Below are positions 21,428 through 32,350 of a DNA stretch of 64,000 nt, one piece after another. The DNA comes from Hemileia vastatrix (Eukaryota; Basidiomycota; Pucciniomycetes; Pucciniales; Zaghouaniaceae): positions 1,054,001 through 1,118,000 of the forward strand of contig JASXTE010000014.1 of the NCBI GenBank assembly GCA_030280995.1, written 5' to 3'. The notes beneath the pieces were generated by a model that worked only from the letters and a program-made list of their open reading frames with translations, was not told where the DNA came from and did no database searches. The first letter of the stretch is position 1, and every line of letters starts with the position of its first letter. The position numbers and the translations under genes were made by a program.

Positions 21428-23090
21428 ATGCGCGCATACGTCATCAAGCAAAACCTCCGCAGTCTGGCAGAGTTGCCGGCGTGTCTTGAGTTCGTTGTTG
21501 GCGCTTCGTCTGCTCGTCTGCTGTCTCACTGACCGAGCTTTCGTCCTTTAAACAGGAGCAAGGTTCCTGAGCCCGTCGTCGAATCTCAGAAACAGGTTCT
21601 CGTCGATGTCATGTGAGTCAGTCGTTCTAGACGTGGTTTATGGATACTAACCCTCCTGCCTTTTCTTCTTCAAAAGATGTGCTGGTCTCAACTTTTTCGA
21701 CATCCTCCAAGTACAAGGAAAATATCAAACTAAACCACCTTTGCCTTATGTCCCCGGAACGGAATTCTCCGGCTTCATTTCACCCAACAGTCCCATCCCC
21801 CCTGGCTGCCCCTTTCGTCCAGGCACGCGTGTCTTTGGAGCCAGCTTAGTAAGATGCCATTCCCTCTTGTAAATACTCTGCTTGTGACGATACACTCGCT
21901 AATTTATTGGCTATCTTCAGGGAGCTTACTCAGAAAAACTAAAGGCTGATTGGACACAGCTCATCGAAATTCCAGATGGACTTGGTTATGAACAAGCTGC
22001 AGGCTTGTTTATTACTTATCCGTATGTTATGCTTAGTTAGTAGTTGCGGGTATCTCAATCCTTTGATACATCTGATGCGTCCTTTGATTTGGTGGATGAA
22101 TGATAGAACGTCCTATGCTGGCCTGGTGGTACGAGCCAAGTTACAAAAGAACGAGTGGTGCTTGGTTCATGCTGCCGCTGGTGGAGTAGGAATTGCTGCG
22201 GTTCAAGTAGCCAAAGGTAAGCTGGAAAGTGCCATGGCTAAAGCTATAAACAGGCAACATTGCGTCATTGAAGTAGTCTTTGATTGATTCTTCACATTAG
22301 CGCTTGGAGCTCGTGTCATCGCTACAGCATCGAGTGAAGATAAGTTGGAATTTGTCCGCAAATTTGGTGGATTGGACTCTGGGGATCACACATTAGTTTA
22401 CAGCACTTCTTCAGCTACCAAGGATGCCCCTCCTGAAAAAGGAAAGCCTGGATTGGATGATTGGCAAAAACAAATTATGAAAATTACCGGCGGAAAAGGA
22501 GTGGATGTGGTTTATGATCCAGTTGGTTTGATCAATGTAAATGATTTATCTCTTTTTGAGAGTTTTCTTCAAAACTTGGCTGAGAGGACTCGTATCATTT
22601 AACAGAAATCAATCAAAGTTGCTTCCTGGAATTGTCGCTTGGTGGTTATTGGATTCGCAGGTCTGTTTGCACTAAGAGTTGAATCTTATCACGTAATTGC
22701 CAAATGATGTATTTGTCTGTAAATCATTACAGCTGGTAATATCGAAAAAATTCCTGCAAATCTCTTACTCCTCAAAAATATATCAATAACTGGTCTTTTC
22801 TGGGTAAATTTACATGATATTTTGATTTTTCCACTGACAGAGCCATTGATACCCAATATGTTTACTTGTGTGTCTAGGGAGCTTATACAGCTAATGAGCC
22901 TGAACAGGTTCCCAAGGTGTGGAGCGCTATTTTGGAGCTCATAAGACGAGGACAAATTCGCCCGGCACTCAATCCAGTTATATATGACGGGTTGGAAAGA
23001 CTTACAGAAGGCTTAAATGATTTAGCCACTAGAAAGACAGTGGCCAAAGCTGTAATGAGAGTTAAAAATCCATCGCAGCACAAATTATAG
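21428..23090 (+). CDS. Zinc-type NADPH:quinone oxidoreductase-like protein (QOR family), 9 exons, 355 aa
   Basis: Member of the medium-chain dehydrogenase/reductase superfamily, quinone-oxidoreductase branch: NAD(P)H-dependent reduction of quinone-like or unsaturated carbonyl substrates in cytosol or mitochondrion. Exons read by eye: 21428-21480, 21556-21612, 21677-21848, 21921-22021, 22107-22216, 22301-22536, 22606-22660, 22733-22803, 22878-23090. All have GT-AG borders and the phases add up to 1068 nt. Residues about 30-120 are the GroES-like fold (AGLNFFDILQVQGKY, VPGTEFSG, GTRVFG). HAAAGGVGIAAVQVAKALGA at about 149-168 is the nucleotide-binding loop. YDPVGLIN and WNCRLVVIGFAAG follow. No structural zinc cysteine cluster is visible, as in other QORs. 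Exon 6 appears to run into a stop, but removing 22537-22605 (GTAAAT...AACAG) restores the conserved text. The substrate is unknown. Confidence 0.93.
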
Positions 23091-23540
23091 ATTTGCATTT
23101 GGACAACACATTTTTTACTACGACACTAACTGTTTTTGAATTCGCCGATGATTTTGTGATCTGTGTTGTCTATTTAGCTCATCCTCTGTAGCATTTTTTG
23201 ATGGAATATAAGTTTGTAGGCTTAGAACTGTAAATGCCCCAAGTATGGGTAAGACAGTCTATGTTATTTTTGGCTAAAGATCAAGTGTTTCAATGCAACT
23301 ACTTGACGTTTTTTACGAGAACATTAGGTGGACTGTAAACCTAGATTTAGTTGCATGCAGACATTGATGAACGTACTGTTGATTATTAATAATTTACAGA
23401 AAGCCCACAATTCTAAAGGCAGATTTAATCATTTTTTTTGATGTTGAGTTCAATTCATTACCTGTGTATGCGTGGTGATCTCTGCATGCTGGTTTTTTTT
23501 TCTTTTTTTGTCTATTTGAAAGAACATGTGGGTCAAACCT

Positions 23541-23568
23541 GTGAGTGTGTGTGTGTGTGTGTGTGTCT
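23541..23568 (+). repeat. (GT)n microsatellite
   Basis: About eleven GT dinucleotides in the intergenic gap between the oxidoreductase and the CUE-domain gene. A ten-base G-run follows near 23733. Confidence 0.9.
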
Positions 23569-23874
23569 GACAAGTTTTTTAGAATTTATTTTATTTTGGT
23601 TTGAAGGAAGAATAATTGACAGCGTTAGCAAGCAGATTGCAAGAGGTTGGATGGAAAAGTAGTAGAATACTTTCTGACGTCCGACAAGTGCTATGAGGGT
23701 GAGTGAGGTAGAATCCAGACATGCATGAGGTGGGGGGGGGGGGATGCAATATTGAATAAGAGGGGAGGGGGGGAACGAGGTAGTTAGTTGGTGAGGCGGG
23801 GTCTGGGCAAGAGAGCAAGCATCCGAGCTACCACATACACACGAGTTGTGAGTTGGAAAAACAAGAACGAAACT

Positions 23875-23957
23875 ATGTCAGAAGATCTCATTTCCGTCTT
23901 GGCCGCCGTTGGCATCATAGCGCTGGCTTACCGGTACTTTTCAGCGTCGTCGTCAAA

Positions 23958-23990
<33 letters not shown>

Positions 23991-24525
23991 GTCATCATCA
24001 TCATCAGGCACAAGTTCTACTAATAATTCACAAGGGAGTGGTCTTTCTGCCCTCCAACGTCGCGCTCAACAAGTTAATCCAGCCCATGTTGCTCAACTTA
24101 CAGCTACTTTTCCTCAATTCTCGGAACAAGAAATTCGTTATGCTCTCGTTACTCATCGTAATAGTGTAGATGAAGTCGCAGAATTGATTCTTCGTCACGG
24201 TACACTAGATCCTCCTCCACCTCATTTTTTTAATACCTCACAATCTACTCCTGCATCAACACCCCCTATTTCTTCGTCAGGCCAATCAACTACAACACGG
24301 TTTAATTTTAATTCGAATTCGAGTTCTTCTTCACTAGCTTCATCCCTTTCTCAACCTGTTACTTTAATTTCCAAAATGTGTTTACAATCTCATAAGAAAG
24401 CACAAGACGATGCGTTGAGTAAAGGTGAACAGTGGACGTGGAATTCGTCTGATCAATCGTTGGATGGAAATCTACAAGATCGTAAAGCTAAACTGGTTTT
24501 AGAATCTAGATGGTATTGTTACTAC

Positions 24526-24568
<43 letters not shown>

Positions 24569-24747
24569 TTGTTCCTCATTTCCATTTTTTAATTCAAAAA
24601 ATTAACTAATCACTCCTATTTCCTTTTCTTTACATTTTTCTTCTTCTTTTGAATATTACTTATCATTATTATGATTAATATTGGCTACGCTTGTTGACAT
24701 GTAGGCGTTTACTTCAGAAGGATCGTAAAGGAAAGCGGCCCGCCTGA
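23875..24747 (+). CDS. CUE-domain ER membrane protein, Cue1-like, 226 aa
   Basis: Probable ER-anchored ubiquitin-binding factor like yeast Cue1, which recruits and activates the E2 enzyme Ubc7 for ER-associated degradation. Exon 1 is 23875-24512 and exon 2 is 24705-24747; the 192-nt intron splits the codon for W in ESRWRLLQKDRKGKRPA. Residues 5-22 form a single N-terminal membrane segment (LISVLAAVGIIALAYRYF). A run of 16 serines (29-44) encoded by TCA repeats is a linker. The CUE domain spans about 66-108 (VNPAHVAQLTATFPQFSEQE, VDEVAELILRHG) with the conserved FP motif. The basic C-terminal helix (DRKAKLVLESRWRLLQKDRK) resembles the E2-binding region of Cue1 proteins. I chose the ATG at 23875 because it puts the membrane helix at the N-terminus; the frame upstream has no ATG context of this kind. 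The Cue1 assignment is by architecture. Confidence 0.85.
24520..24568 (+). repeat. (TAT)n microsatellite at the start of the CUE-gene intron
   Basis: About fourteen TTA/TAT units begin seven bases after the donor GTATTG. If the intron were retained, it would encode a poly-tyrosine run before a stop. Confidence 0.9.
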
Positions 24748-25863
24748 AATGAATGACCATAGTCTCCTTAACTTAGTTTCCAATCTAGTCGCATTTGCAA
24801 ACCTCTCACTTGACCTCTTTCAAATCTTTTTGCTCTCCCGCTTTCTGTTTTTTCCCATGATTTTTCCACAAAAGCTGGAAGAGAGGGGAGCATATATCTA
24901 TAGGAAATATTTTGATTCCATTTTTTTTTTTGTCTTTTTTTTAAGTTTACTGAATTTTTCAATTGCTTTTGTCTTTCTTTTCTGTCACGAGTCATCCTCA
25001 ATATCAAGCTATATTAAATAATACATTTATACATATCGATACACTCACATTTAAAATAGGCAATCAACCATATACACCTCTGTTATAATTTTTATTGCCT
25101 TTTCTTTCATCTCTCTTTTGATTGTCTTAGTTTTTACTACTTTTTTTTATATTTTGACATCTTCAATCAATTTTCTTTCATTTTATGTTTTATACTCTTC
25201 TTTTATTTTGTTTTTTCACCAGATGGCATTAATAGAATAGCCACAGATTTCGAACGGTGTGTAAAAGATTTTTGTAAGAAATGATGGTGTTGGTTGAGTG
25301 AAGAGTGAGAGAAGACGGGGATATATTGAGATAAGGGTAGGGGCATGGAAGAGGAAGAGGAAGGGAGGAGTTTTGGTTGGTTAGCTGATTTGATTACATA
25401 TTTTGTGAGGTTTTTTAAGAATGATTTATTTTTGTGAATAGATAGACAGATAAATGGATGGTGATGATGATGATGATGATTGAGTTGTATTAGTTGAGAT
25501 TTCGTGGACAAATGATTGATTAATAGATATTTATATATAAGAAAGAAAGAGTGAGTGAAAAGGAAAGAAGAAGATTGGATTGAATAGAAGAATAAAGATG
25601 CATATAGCAGCTGAGAAATGATTTATTGTCACGTATATGTATTTCTTGGTTCGCGCGTGGTTTTTCTCTCAATACTTAATCCACTTCACTTCACATTACT
25701 TACACAAATACGTTGATCCGTTCACTCAGTCACTCTTATTCTGGTTCAAGTAATTGAAGAACTTAATATTATCTATCTCTTATATATCCATATATCCGTC
25801 TATGATATATATAGATATATATATATAATTTGATTGATTGATTGATTGATAGGTCAATTAGGT
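24748..25863. other. Intergenic region between CUE-domain gene and dynactin p25 gene
   Basis: The first part is T-rich 3' UTR/terminator-like sequence. 25200-25520 contains G/A-rich sequence with (GAT)n at about 25461-25480. 25770-25850 holds short (TA)n and (TTGA)n repeats that form the 5' UTR of the next gene. Open frames here (24749, 25203 antisense) look compositional. Confidence 0.5.
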
Positions 25864-25929
25864 ATGAGCGGACCTATTATTTATTACGATAAATCTACGT
25901 TTATCGAAACTGTAAGTCTGGTTTGGAAA

Positions 25930-25960
<31 letters not shown>

Positions 25961-26036
25961 CTTCTTCTTCTTCTTCTTCTTCTTTTTCTTTTTCTTTTTC
26001 TTCTTCTTTTTCTTTTTATTTTAATTTCACTTTTTA

Positions 26037-26079
<43 letters not shown>

Positions 26080-26120
26080 CTTTTTTTTACCTTTTATTTT
26101 TTATTTATTTATTTTTATTC

Positions 26121-26200
<80 letters not shown>

Positions 26201-27556
26201 TTTTTTTTTTTTTTTTTTTTTTTTTGGGGGGGGGCTGGATTATTCTTGTGGTTTTTTACATATATATGTATGTATGTGTGTGTATGTTTATTTATGTTTA
26301 TACTTCTACTGGTTATATTTAATTTATGGATAAAATGTGTAAAACAGAAAAAAAGAAAGAAAGAACAAGAAAAAGGAAAAGGGAAAAAGAAAAGATAAAG
26401 ATGACATATATATATATATAAACAAACACATAAAGAGATAGATAGATGGATAGATAGATAAAGATGGGTAGGTAAGTAAGGTAGATGCAACAAAGGAATG
26501 AATAGGAAATTCTTATTTTGTATTTTTTTTTTTTTTTGATTTCATTTTGTTTTACCAATTAGTTCGTTATTTACTTGTTTGGATAGCTATTATATATAAA
26601 TGCAAAATTATGTCTTTTTTCATGACTGATACGCTATTAAAGAATTAACATTTTTGGTTCATATATATTCATTCCATGATTCTGACTATAATTCTTGTGG
26701 TTTTGTGTGTGCATGTGTTTGTGGTGGTGGTTAACAGGATACGGGCAATAAGGTATCAAGAAAATCGACCATCTTAGGTTCACAAAACATTATCCTTGGA
26801 GGCAAAACGATCATCCAAACTGGAGCAATAGTACGAGGGGATTTAAGAAGGTCCGGGATAGGCCATACAGTTGTGATTGGCATTGGGAAATATTGTTTAC
26901 TGGGAGAGAGATGCGTCATTCGGCCGCCTTATAAGACGTATAAAGGGTGAGAGGATTAACATTTTTTATTTTTGTAAAAATGATAGGTTGAGGTATACAT
27001 GTGTGTGTGTGTATTGTACGTATATATTGGAGAAAAGGAAAAAATAAATAAAAAATAAAAATAAAAATAAAAAAAGGGGGATAGCAATGAGTTCATAGCG
27101 GCTGATCTTTTTATTTATTTTTTATTTGAATGCATATATCATATATATATCTAAACCCAGCGTTTTTTCGTACTATCCGATGAAGATAGGGGATTATGTT
27201 CGTATAGGAACCGAGAGCGTAGTTGAAGCAGCAAGTATAGGGAATTATGTGGAGATTGGCAAGAACTGTGTGATAGTAAGATCGATTAAGTTAATTGACA
27301 AGTTAATTTGTGTTTGTGTTTGTGCTTATGAGTGGGTATATGTATGTGTTACAGGGACGATTTACAATCATTAAGGATTGTGTGAAGATTGCAGACAATA
27401 CGATCGTTGCGCCGGGGACGGTGATCGCCTCGATGACGCACTATGGAGGGTCACCAGGTGAATAGAGATTTGATAGAAAAGTGTCTTTAGATCAGGGCAA
27501 ATGAAGAGAAGAAGAAAGCTGATGATGAGTTGTATGGATGGGTTTTTGTGTGTGTG

Positions 27557-27589
<33 letters not shown>

Positions 27590-27688
27590 CTAGGTAGGAT
27601 GATTGAAGAGCTGAATGAGGGAGCAGCAGATGGGATTGAGGGGATGGCGAAGACATTTTATTCGAGGTTCCAGGCCGCGAGCAATTAG
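25864..27688 (+). CDS. DCTN5: Dynactin subunit p25 (DCTN5), left-handed beta-helix protein, 189 aa
   Basis: Subunit of the pointed-end complex of dynactin, the adaptor that couples cytoplasmic dynein to cargo (endosomes in fungi). Exons: 25864-25911, 26738-26946, 27161-27275, 27355-27457, 27594-27688, total 570 nt. Start [16 protein letters not shown], then [63 protein letters not shown] and [14 protein letters not shown]. These are the isoleucine/valine-spaced hexapeptide repeats of the beta-helix. The C-terminus is [14 protein letters not shown]. Length fits the family (about 180-190 aa). Intron 1 is unusually long (826 nt) and consists largely of simple repeats. The next gene starts 241 bp downstream on the same strand. 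Confidence 0.95.
25930..26234 (+). repeat. Block of simple repeats inside dynactin p25 intron 1
   Basis: In order: (TTC)n with about 18 units, a T-rich stretch, a T-run of about 34, (ATT)n with about 25 units, a second T-run of about 26, and a G-run of eight. Unit counts are approximate and likely unstable between strains. Confidence 0.9.
27547..27590 (+). repeat. (GT)n microsatellite ending at a 3' splice site
   Basis: About 20 GT units interrupted once by TTT, ending in GTCTAG, the acceptor of the last dynactin p25 intron. It supplies the polypyrimidine-like region of that acceptor. Confidence 0.85.
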
Positions 27689-27929
27689 AATGAGAAGTTT
27701 GAGGGAGATTGAGGGAGAGAGTGGAGCTGCATATGCATATGCATATGCATATGAGGGCAGAGAATGCATAATGCATAACTGAGTTCCAACGAGCGGCCGA
27801 TCATGAGCCACTTTCCATCCATCATTCATCCACCATCGACCATCCATCTTTCATCTTTCATCTTCTGGAAGTCCACCATCGTCTATCTATCTTAGACACT
27901 AAACTATAAACTATATCAATCAATATACT

Positions 27930-28148
27930 ATGACTTTCAATCAGCAGCGTCTCCCCTTCAATCTCTCTCATCCAAACATCAACAACAACCAGTTCAACCG
28001 CTCTATCCTTTCTGCCCAGCAGCCACTCTCATCCCATTCGCACTCACATCCTTCTTCCAATCCTAACTCTACTCCTGCTCCTAACAATCCTAATCCAAAC
28101 TCTCGATTTCTCAGCCATCTCCCTCTTCACCAGCAGCAACCACAGCCG

Positions 28149-28182
<34 letters not shown>

Positions 28183-30381
28183 CTCTCCCTTTGCCCTCGA
28201 CAAATCACAATCAGTCTCATCATCTCGCTTCCCTTGATCCTTCAGAATTCCCTGCTCTCGTGTCTTCTAATACTTCTTCTTCTAATAATCCTGCCTCTGC
28301 TGCACTCTCTTCTTATGCTTCTCATCTCAACATCTCCTCAAACCCTCCCCCTGCCACCGAATTCTCACCCGATGACTTTCCTGCTCTCGAACAGCCTTCT
28401 TCTACCCCTCACAACAATCATCACTCCAGCCACAATCATACCAACAATACTCATAATCAGCACCTCAATCTTAATTTGAATCTCAACCTCACCAATAACC
28501 CTCTTTCTCAAAATAATCTCGTTTCTCAGTCGGATCATCTTTTAAATCCTTCTCATCCGCCTCCTCAACTACCTCCTCAAATTAATAGACTCAATCCTGC
28601 ATCCTCCTCTCCTAATCATTCACTCCAGTCGAATAAACCGTTCAATCTCTCTCTCATGAATCCTGATCAAACTGTATGTCCATTTCCTTATTTTGCCTTG
28701 TTTTCTCTTTTTCTCCCCATCTGCTCATCAGATTTCAAACCCTTTAGCGCTCTGCTCAATCTTACAACCTTGGACTTACTTCCGCCGCCAACACCAATTC
28801 TACTCATCCTCATCCTACTCCATCTAACCCTAACCCTACTACCACCGTTCCTTCTACAACAACTGCCACTACATCGGTTCTGGCAACATCGGCAACCACT
28901 GCTTCTGCTGTTCCTGCTACTGCCCAATCGATTACCAACCCACCCACCACAATCACAACGTCAACTAACAATCTCAATGACGTCTTGGGTTCGCCGAATA
29001 ACCAGCATGCAACTTCTCCTTCTTTTCTGTCAAATGGCATCCATCACCAACTCTCATCAACCGAAGCCTCAACAAACTCAACGTCATATGGCTTTGTTAA
29101 TCCTGCCGAACAAGTTCTTTTTGGCCCTGCTGATCGCTTTGGTTTAGTGGGCCTAATCCAATTGATCAAACATGCCGATTCAGACTCTTCAATGCTTGCA
29201 TTGGGAAGAGACCTAAGTTCTTTAGGCCTGGATCTGGCATCCAGCGAGTACGTCTTTATCATCTTTTCTTGCGTTCACATCGCTTCAATCTTTCTGTCTT
29301 GTCACCGTGATTCATCTGATATGTTTTGCTTTATGCATTTTCATCGGCTCAACCTTGGCTATAGAAATCTTTTCTCTAGTTTTATGACTCCTTGGTCAGA
29401 TTCCAAGCAAGTCGTTAATCGCCATATCGAGCCTGAATTCTCTCTTCCTGCATGTTACGCCGTTCAGCCTCAGCCAATTCAATCTAAATTACCCAGTTTT
29501 CACGAGGAAACCTTGTTTTTCATTTTCTATTCTCAACCTCGTGATGTTATGCAGGAATTGGCTGCTCTAGAATTGTGCGTAGTCATCTCGATAGTGACTC
29601 TTATCTGATCATGATAAACTCTATTACACTCATGTTTTCTTCTTCGTTCCTTTGCCATGTTCTGGGAAAACGGTTGATTGATGTGGTTTTCTTTTATCTT
29701 TCTCTCTTTTTTTTTTTTTTTTTTTTTATTATTTGTCTCTTGGGTCTGTTTTGACGTAGATACAAAAAAAACTGGCGGTATCATAAAGAGCTACAGTTAT
29801 GGCTCACAAAAGAATCGGGGACAGGCCCGATAGAAAAGACAGCTCATTATGAGCGTGGTATATACGTGTTCTTTGATCCACTGATCTGGAAAAAAGTGGC
29901 CAAAGAGTTTGTCCTACAGTATGATCAATTAGAAGTAAGAGTGTTCCTCTTTTAATTTTTTTTTTTTTCTTGTTCTTGGCATGGCGTTAGCAAGTAACTT
30001 AACTCTATGTTTTATTTTTTATTTTTTTTTTGCCAGACGAAACCCGCACTGGCAATGAACCCTGCAGCACTGGCTGCTGCTATGGCTCTACCGATGGGTC
30101 CAAGTCCAAATAACAATAATAATCCTGCCAATGTGGGTCATAATGTTCGGAATCAATCAGCACCTTCGACATCGGCAATGAAACTTGGAAACCCAAATAT
30201 TAACAATCATACCAATCTGAACAACAACACTAGCAACACCCATCTGAACGCCAATTATCATCATCATAATCCTAATATTTCTGTAAATGTTAATAACTCA
30301 TCAGCTTCTACGAATACACCAACACATTCTGTTACACCGAGTGCCGGAGGTGGTAATCATTCTGTATCTGTTGTAGGATGA
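27930..30381 (+). CDS. NOT2: CCR4-NOT complex subunit NOT2 (CNOT2/Cdc36 homologue), 657 aa
   Basis: Core scaffold subunit of the CCR4-NOT deadenylase complex, which shortens poly(A) tails and also affects transcription. Exons: 27930-28673, 28748-29247, 29365-29574, 29760-29934, 30037-30381, total 1974 nt, all GT-AG and in phase. The N-terminal 370 residues are Asn/Pro/Gln/Ser-rich and disordered, with a poly-Gln stretch and two short NOT2 motifs: LDPSEFPALVS and SPDDFPALEQ. The C-terminal NOT2/3/5 domain runs from about residue 373: DRFGLVGLIQLIK, LGLDLAS, LFSSFMTPWSDS, FFIFYSQPRDVMQELAALEL, YKKNWRYHKELQLWLTKE, ERGIYVFFDPLIWKKVAKEF. An Asn-rich tail of about 110 residues after the domain (last exon) is longer than usual. 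Exon 1 also reads on into the intron as an artificial longer frame, which I rejected. Confidence 0.95.
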
Positions 30382-30530
30382 AGGGAAGATTGTTTGATGG
30401 CTGGTTTGATGGAATGAAAGAATGTGCTTATGCTTTTTTTTTCTGGAGGGGGAGGGGGTTGACTTTGTGTTGGCTTGAATTTTTGTGTTAAGAAATATGA
30501 TTCTATAATAAGTATAAGTTTAAGTTTTCT

Positions 30531-30564
<34 letters not shown>
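30531..30564 (+). repeat. A-run of about 33 in the NOT2 3' region
   Basis: Homopolymer 150 bp after the NOT2 stop codon, followed by GGAAAG repeats. It may lie in the 3' UTR. Confidence 0.85.
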
Positions 30565-30566
<2 letters not shown>

Positions 30567-31451
30567 AAAGGAAAGAAAAGAAAAATACAAAAGCAAAGCA
30601 TTTTGTTATTGTTTGCCCTCTTCCTACAGACTATATCCCCTCCTCTATAGTACCTTTTTTTATTATTTTTTTCACTGTGAATTTTTACTCTTTTTTCTGT
30701 GTTTATGAGGGTGTATATTTTTATGTGGATCATTATTATAATTTTTTTTTTGTTTTTTTTTTGGGTGTTGTAAACTGAACTAGTTTGATGAATGAGAGTG
30801 AGTGTGTGCATGTGTGCTTGAGTGTATAGCAGAAAGAGAGAGAGAGAGATAAAGAAAGAGAGAGTGGAGTAGAAGAATATTATTCCTTTTTAGTGTCTCA
30901 AAAAATAAAAGAAAAAATAAAAGCAAATGGAAATGGAAATAAAATAAAAATTGTCAGTCAAGTAACTTAAGTAACATAATAAAACTGGTCTGATTAAATG
31001 TATTAGAGCATCTGTCTCTGTGTTGGTAAAAAAAAATAAGTATATATATAATTACATTTTTACTTGGTCATTTCATAATGTATTTCAATATTCAACTGCC
31101 CTATGCAGTATCTTTTATTAATCACCACATTTAGTTAATATTCAACCCTGGGACTTTGGCAGTCATTAGGTAAACCTTGACTGCTCATTTTTTTTATGCA
31201 TGTCATTTAATGTTCTCAATGAATAACTTGGTACCAAAGAATAAGAATATATTATTTCCTATGTGTGGTTAGAGAGCATCTTTTCTAGTGGTTGCTTGGC
31301 ATATTTTTTAGTAATTGAAGCTTGGAGTGTGCAGTAAGTAGTGTAAAATAGTTACTATCAATAAAGTTTGGTGATGTGTTGTTGAATATAGTGAATTGAA
31401 AAGATAATTTGTGAAACAGTGGTGGAATTAAGGGTGTGATTAATAAGTATC

Positions 31452-31488
31452 TTGATGAGCAATGCAAAATGCAAAATGCAAAATGCAA
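31452..31488 (+). repeat. Short tandem repeat (ATGCAAA)n
   Basis: Four to five units of GCAAAAT lie in tandem ahead of an A-run, inside the Harbinger element. Confidence 0.7.
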
Positions 31489-31763
31489 AAAAAAAAAAAG
31501 TTGGCAAGGGAGAGGAGGTGTGAGTTAATGACACAAAGTAAGAGTATCTACCCCCCGTTGCAGTCAATTTTCAGTAGATCCTTGCATAATTGCTGCGTCC
31601 ATAGTTACTGAAATGAGGTTTCACACCCTCGTATGCAGATTCAGTTAGCAAACACGCGTTGGGAAAATTTCCTCACCCTCGTGTTAACTTGCCCATTCAG
31701 TAAACTCTATATTTTTTTTTGCTCGCGTTCTCACTGCTGATTTCACTCTCCTCAACTTTTCAG

Positions 31764-32350
31764 ATGGACCAACTCATACTTGATGAATTACTCACAATGG
31801 AAGAAGAAATCATTGTATTTACTGAATCACTAAACTCATATGATACAACAAGGCCTAAAAAAAAAATAAAAATAAAAAATAAAAAATTAAAAAAAAGAAT
31901 TAATAAATCAAGACCGTGTTGAAGGACATCATTTCTTGATGAAAGATTATTTCAATGTTAATTGTACATACAACAACCATCTCTTTGAATGACGATTCCG
32001 AGTCAGCAAAGAACTATTTCAAAAGCTGTCTACAGATTTACAGGAACATAATACCTTTTGGGTTTGGAAAAGTGTAAGTCAATTAACATATAATAGTTTT
32101 CTGACTCTAATTTGTTATTCTACAGGACTGTTGTGGCCAAATTGGTTTATCACCAGAACAAAAAATTACTTCTGTTCTATGTCAATTGGCTTATGGAGTC
32201 TCTGCTGATAGCACTGATGAATATGTTTGGATTGGTGAAACTACAGCACTAAAATGCCTCAAAATATTCATCAAAGATATTATTACAATATATAAATCTG
32301 AATACTTACAAGAACCTATGCAAGAAGAAAAGAAAATTGGTGTGAAATGA
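31764..32350 (+). pseudogene. PIF/Harbinger transposase, N-terminal fragment
   Basis: MDQLILDELLTMEEEI opens at 31764. After an A-rich frameshifted stretch come RFRVSKELFQKLSTDLQEHN, an intact GTAAGT...TACAG intron at 32074-32125, then DCCGQIGLSPEQKIT, CQLAYGVSADSTDEYVWIGE and TTALKCLKIFIKDI. This is the N-terminal helical region typical of Harbinger-like nucleases in fungi and plants (LAYGVSADSTDEY, GE/STAL signature). The DDE catalytic core that should follow is missing; the frame stops at 32350. Stops at about 31922-31990 make it a pseudogene. Confidence 0.7.

Noticed and set aside
22537..22605. In-frame stop in the oxidoreductase suggesting a pseudogene
   Set aside because: The stretch has a GTAAAT donor and AACAG acceptor; removing it restores the conserved family sequence in phase.
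23788..23874. N-terminal extension of the CUE-domain protein
   Set aside because: The frame is open upstream but has no ATG; starting at 23875 puts the membrane helix at the N-terminus as in the family.
25203..25511. Antisense 102-codon frame with a poly-His run
   Set aside because: His run comes from a GAT repeat; no domain, no splice or promoter support.
26101..26558. Antisense frames rich in Ile, Lys and Ser
   Set aside because: Products of (ATT)n and T-run microsatellites inside an intron.
28674..29147. Continuation of the NOT2 exon 1 frame to 405 codons
   Set aside because: It reads through an intron (GTATGT...TTTAG, 28674-28747) into the wrong frame; the spliced frame carries the NOT2/3/5 domain.
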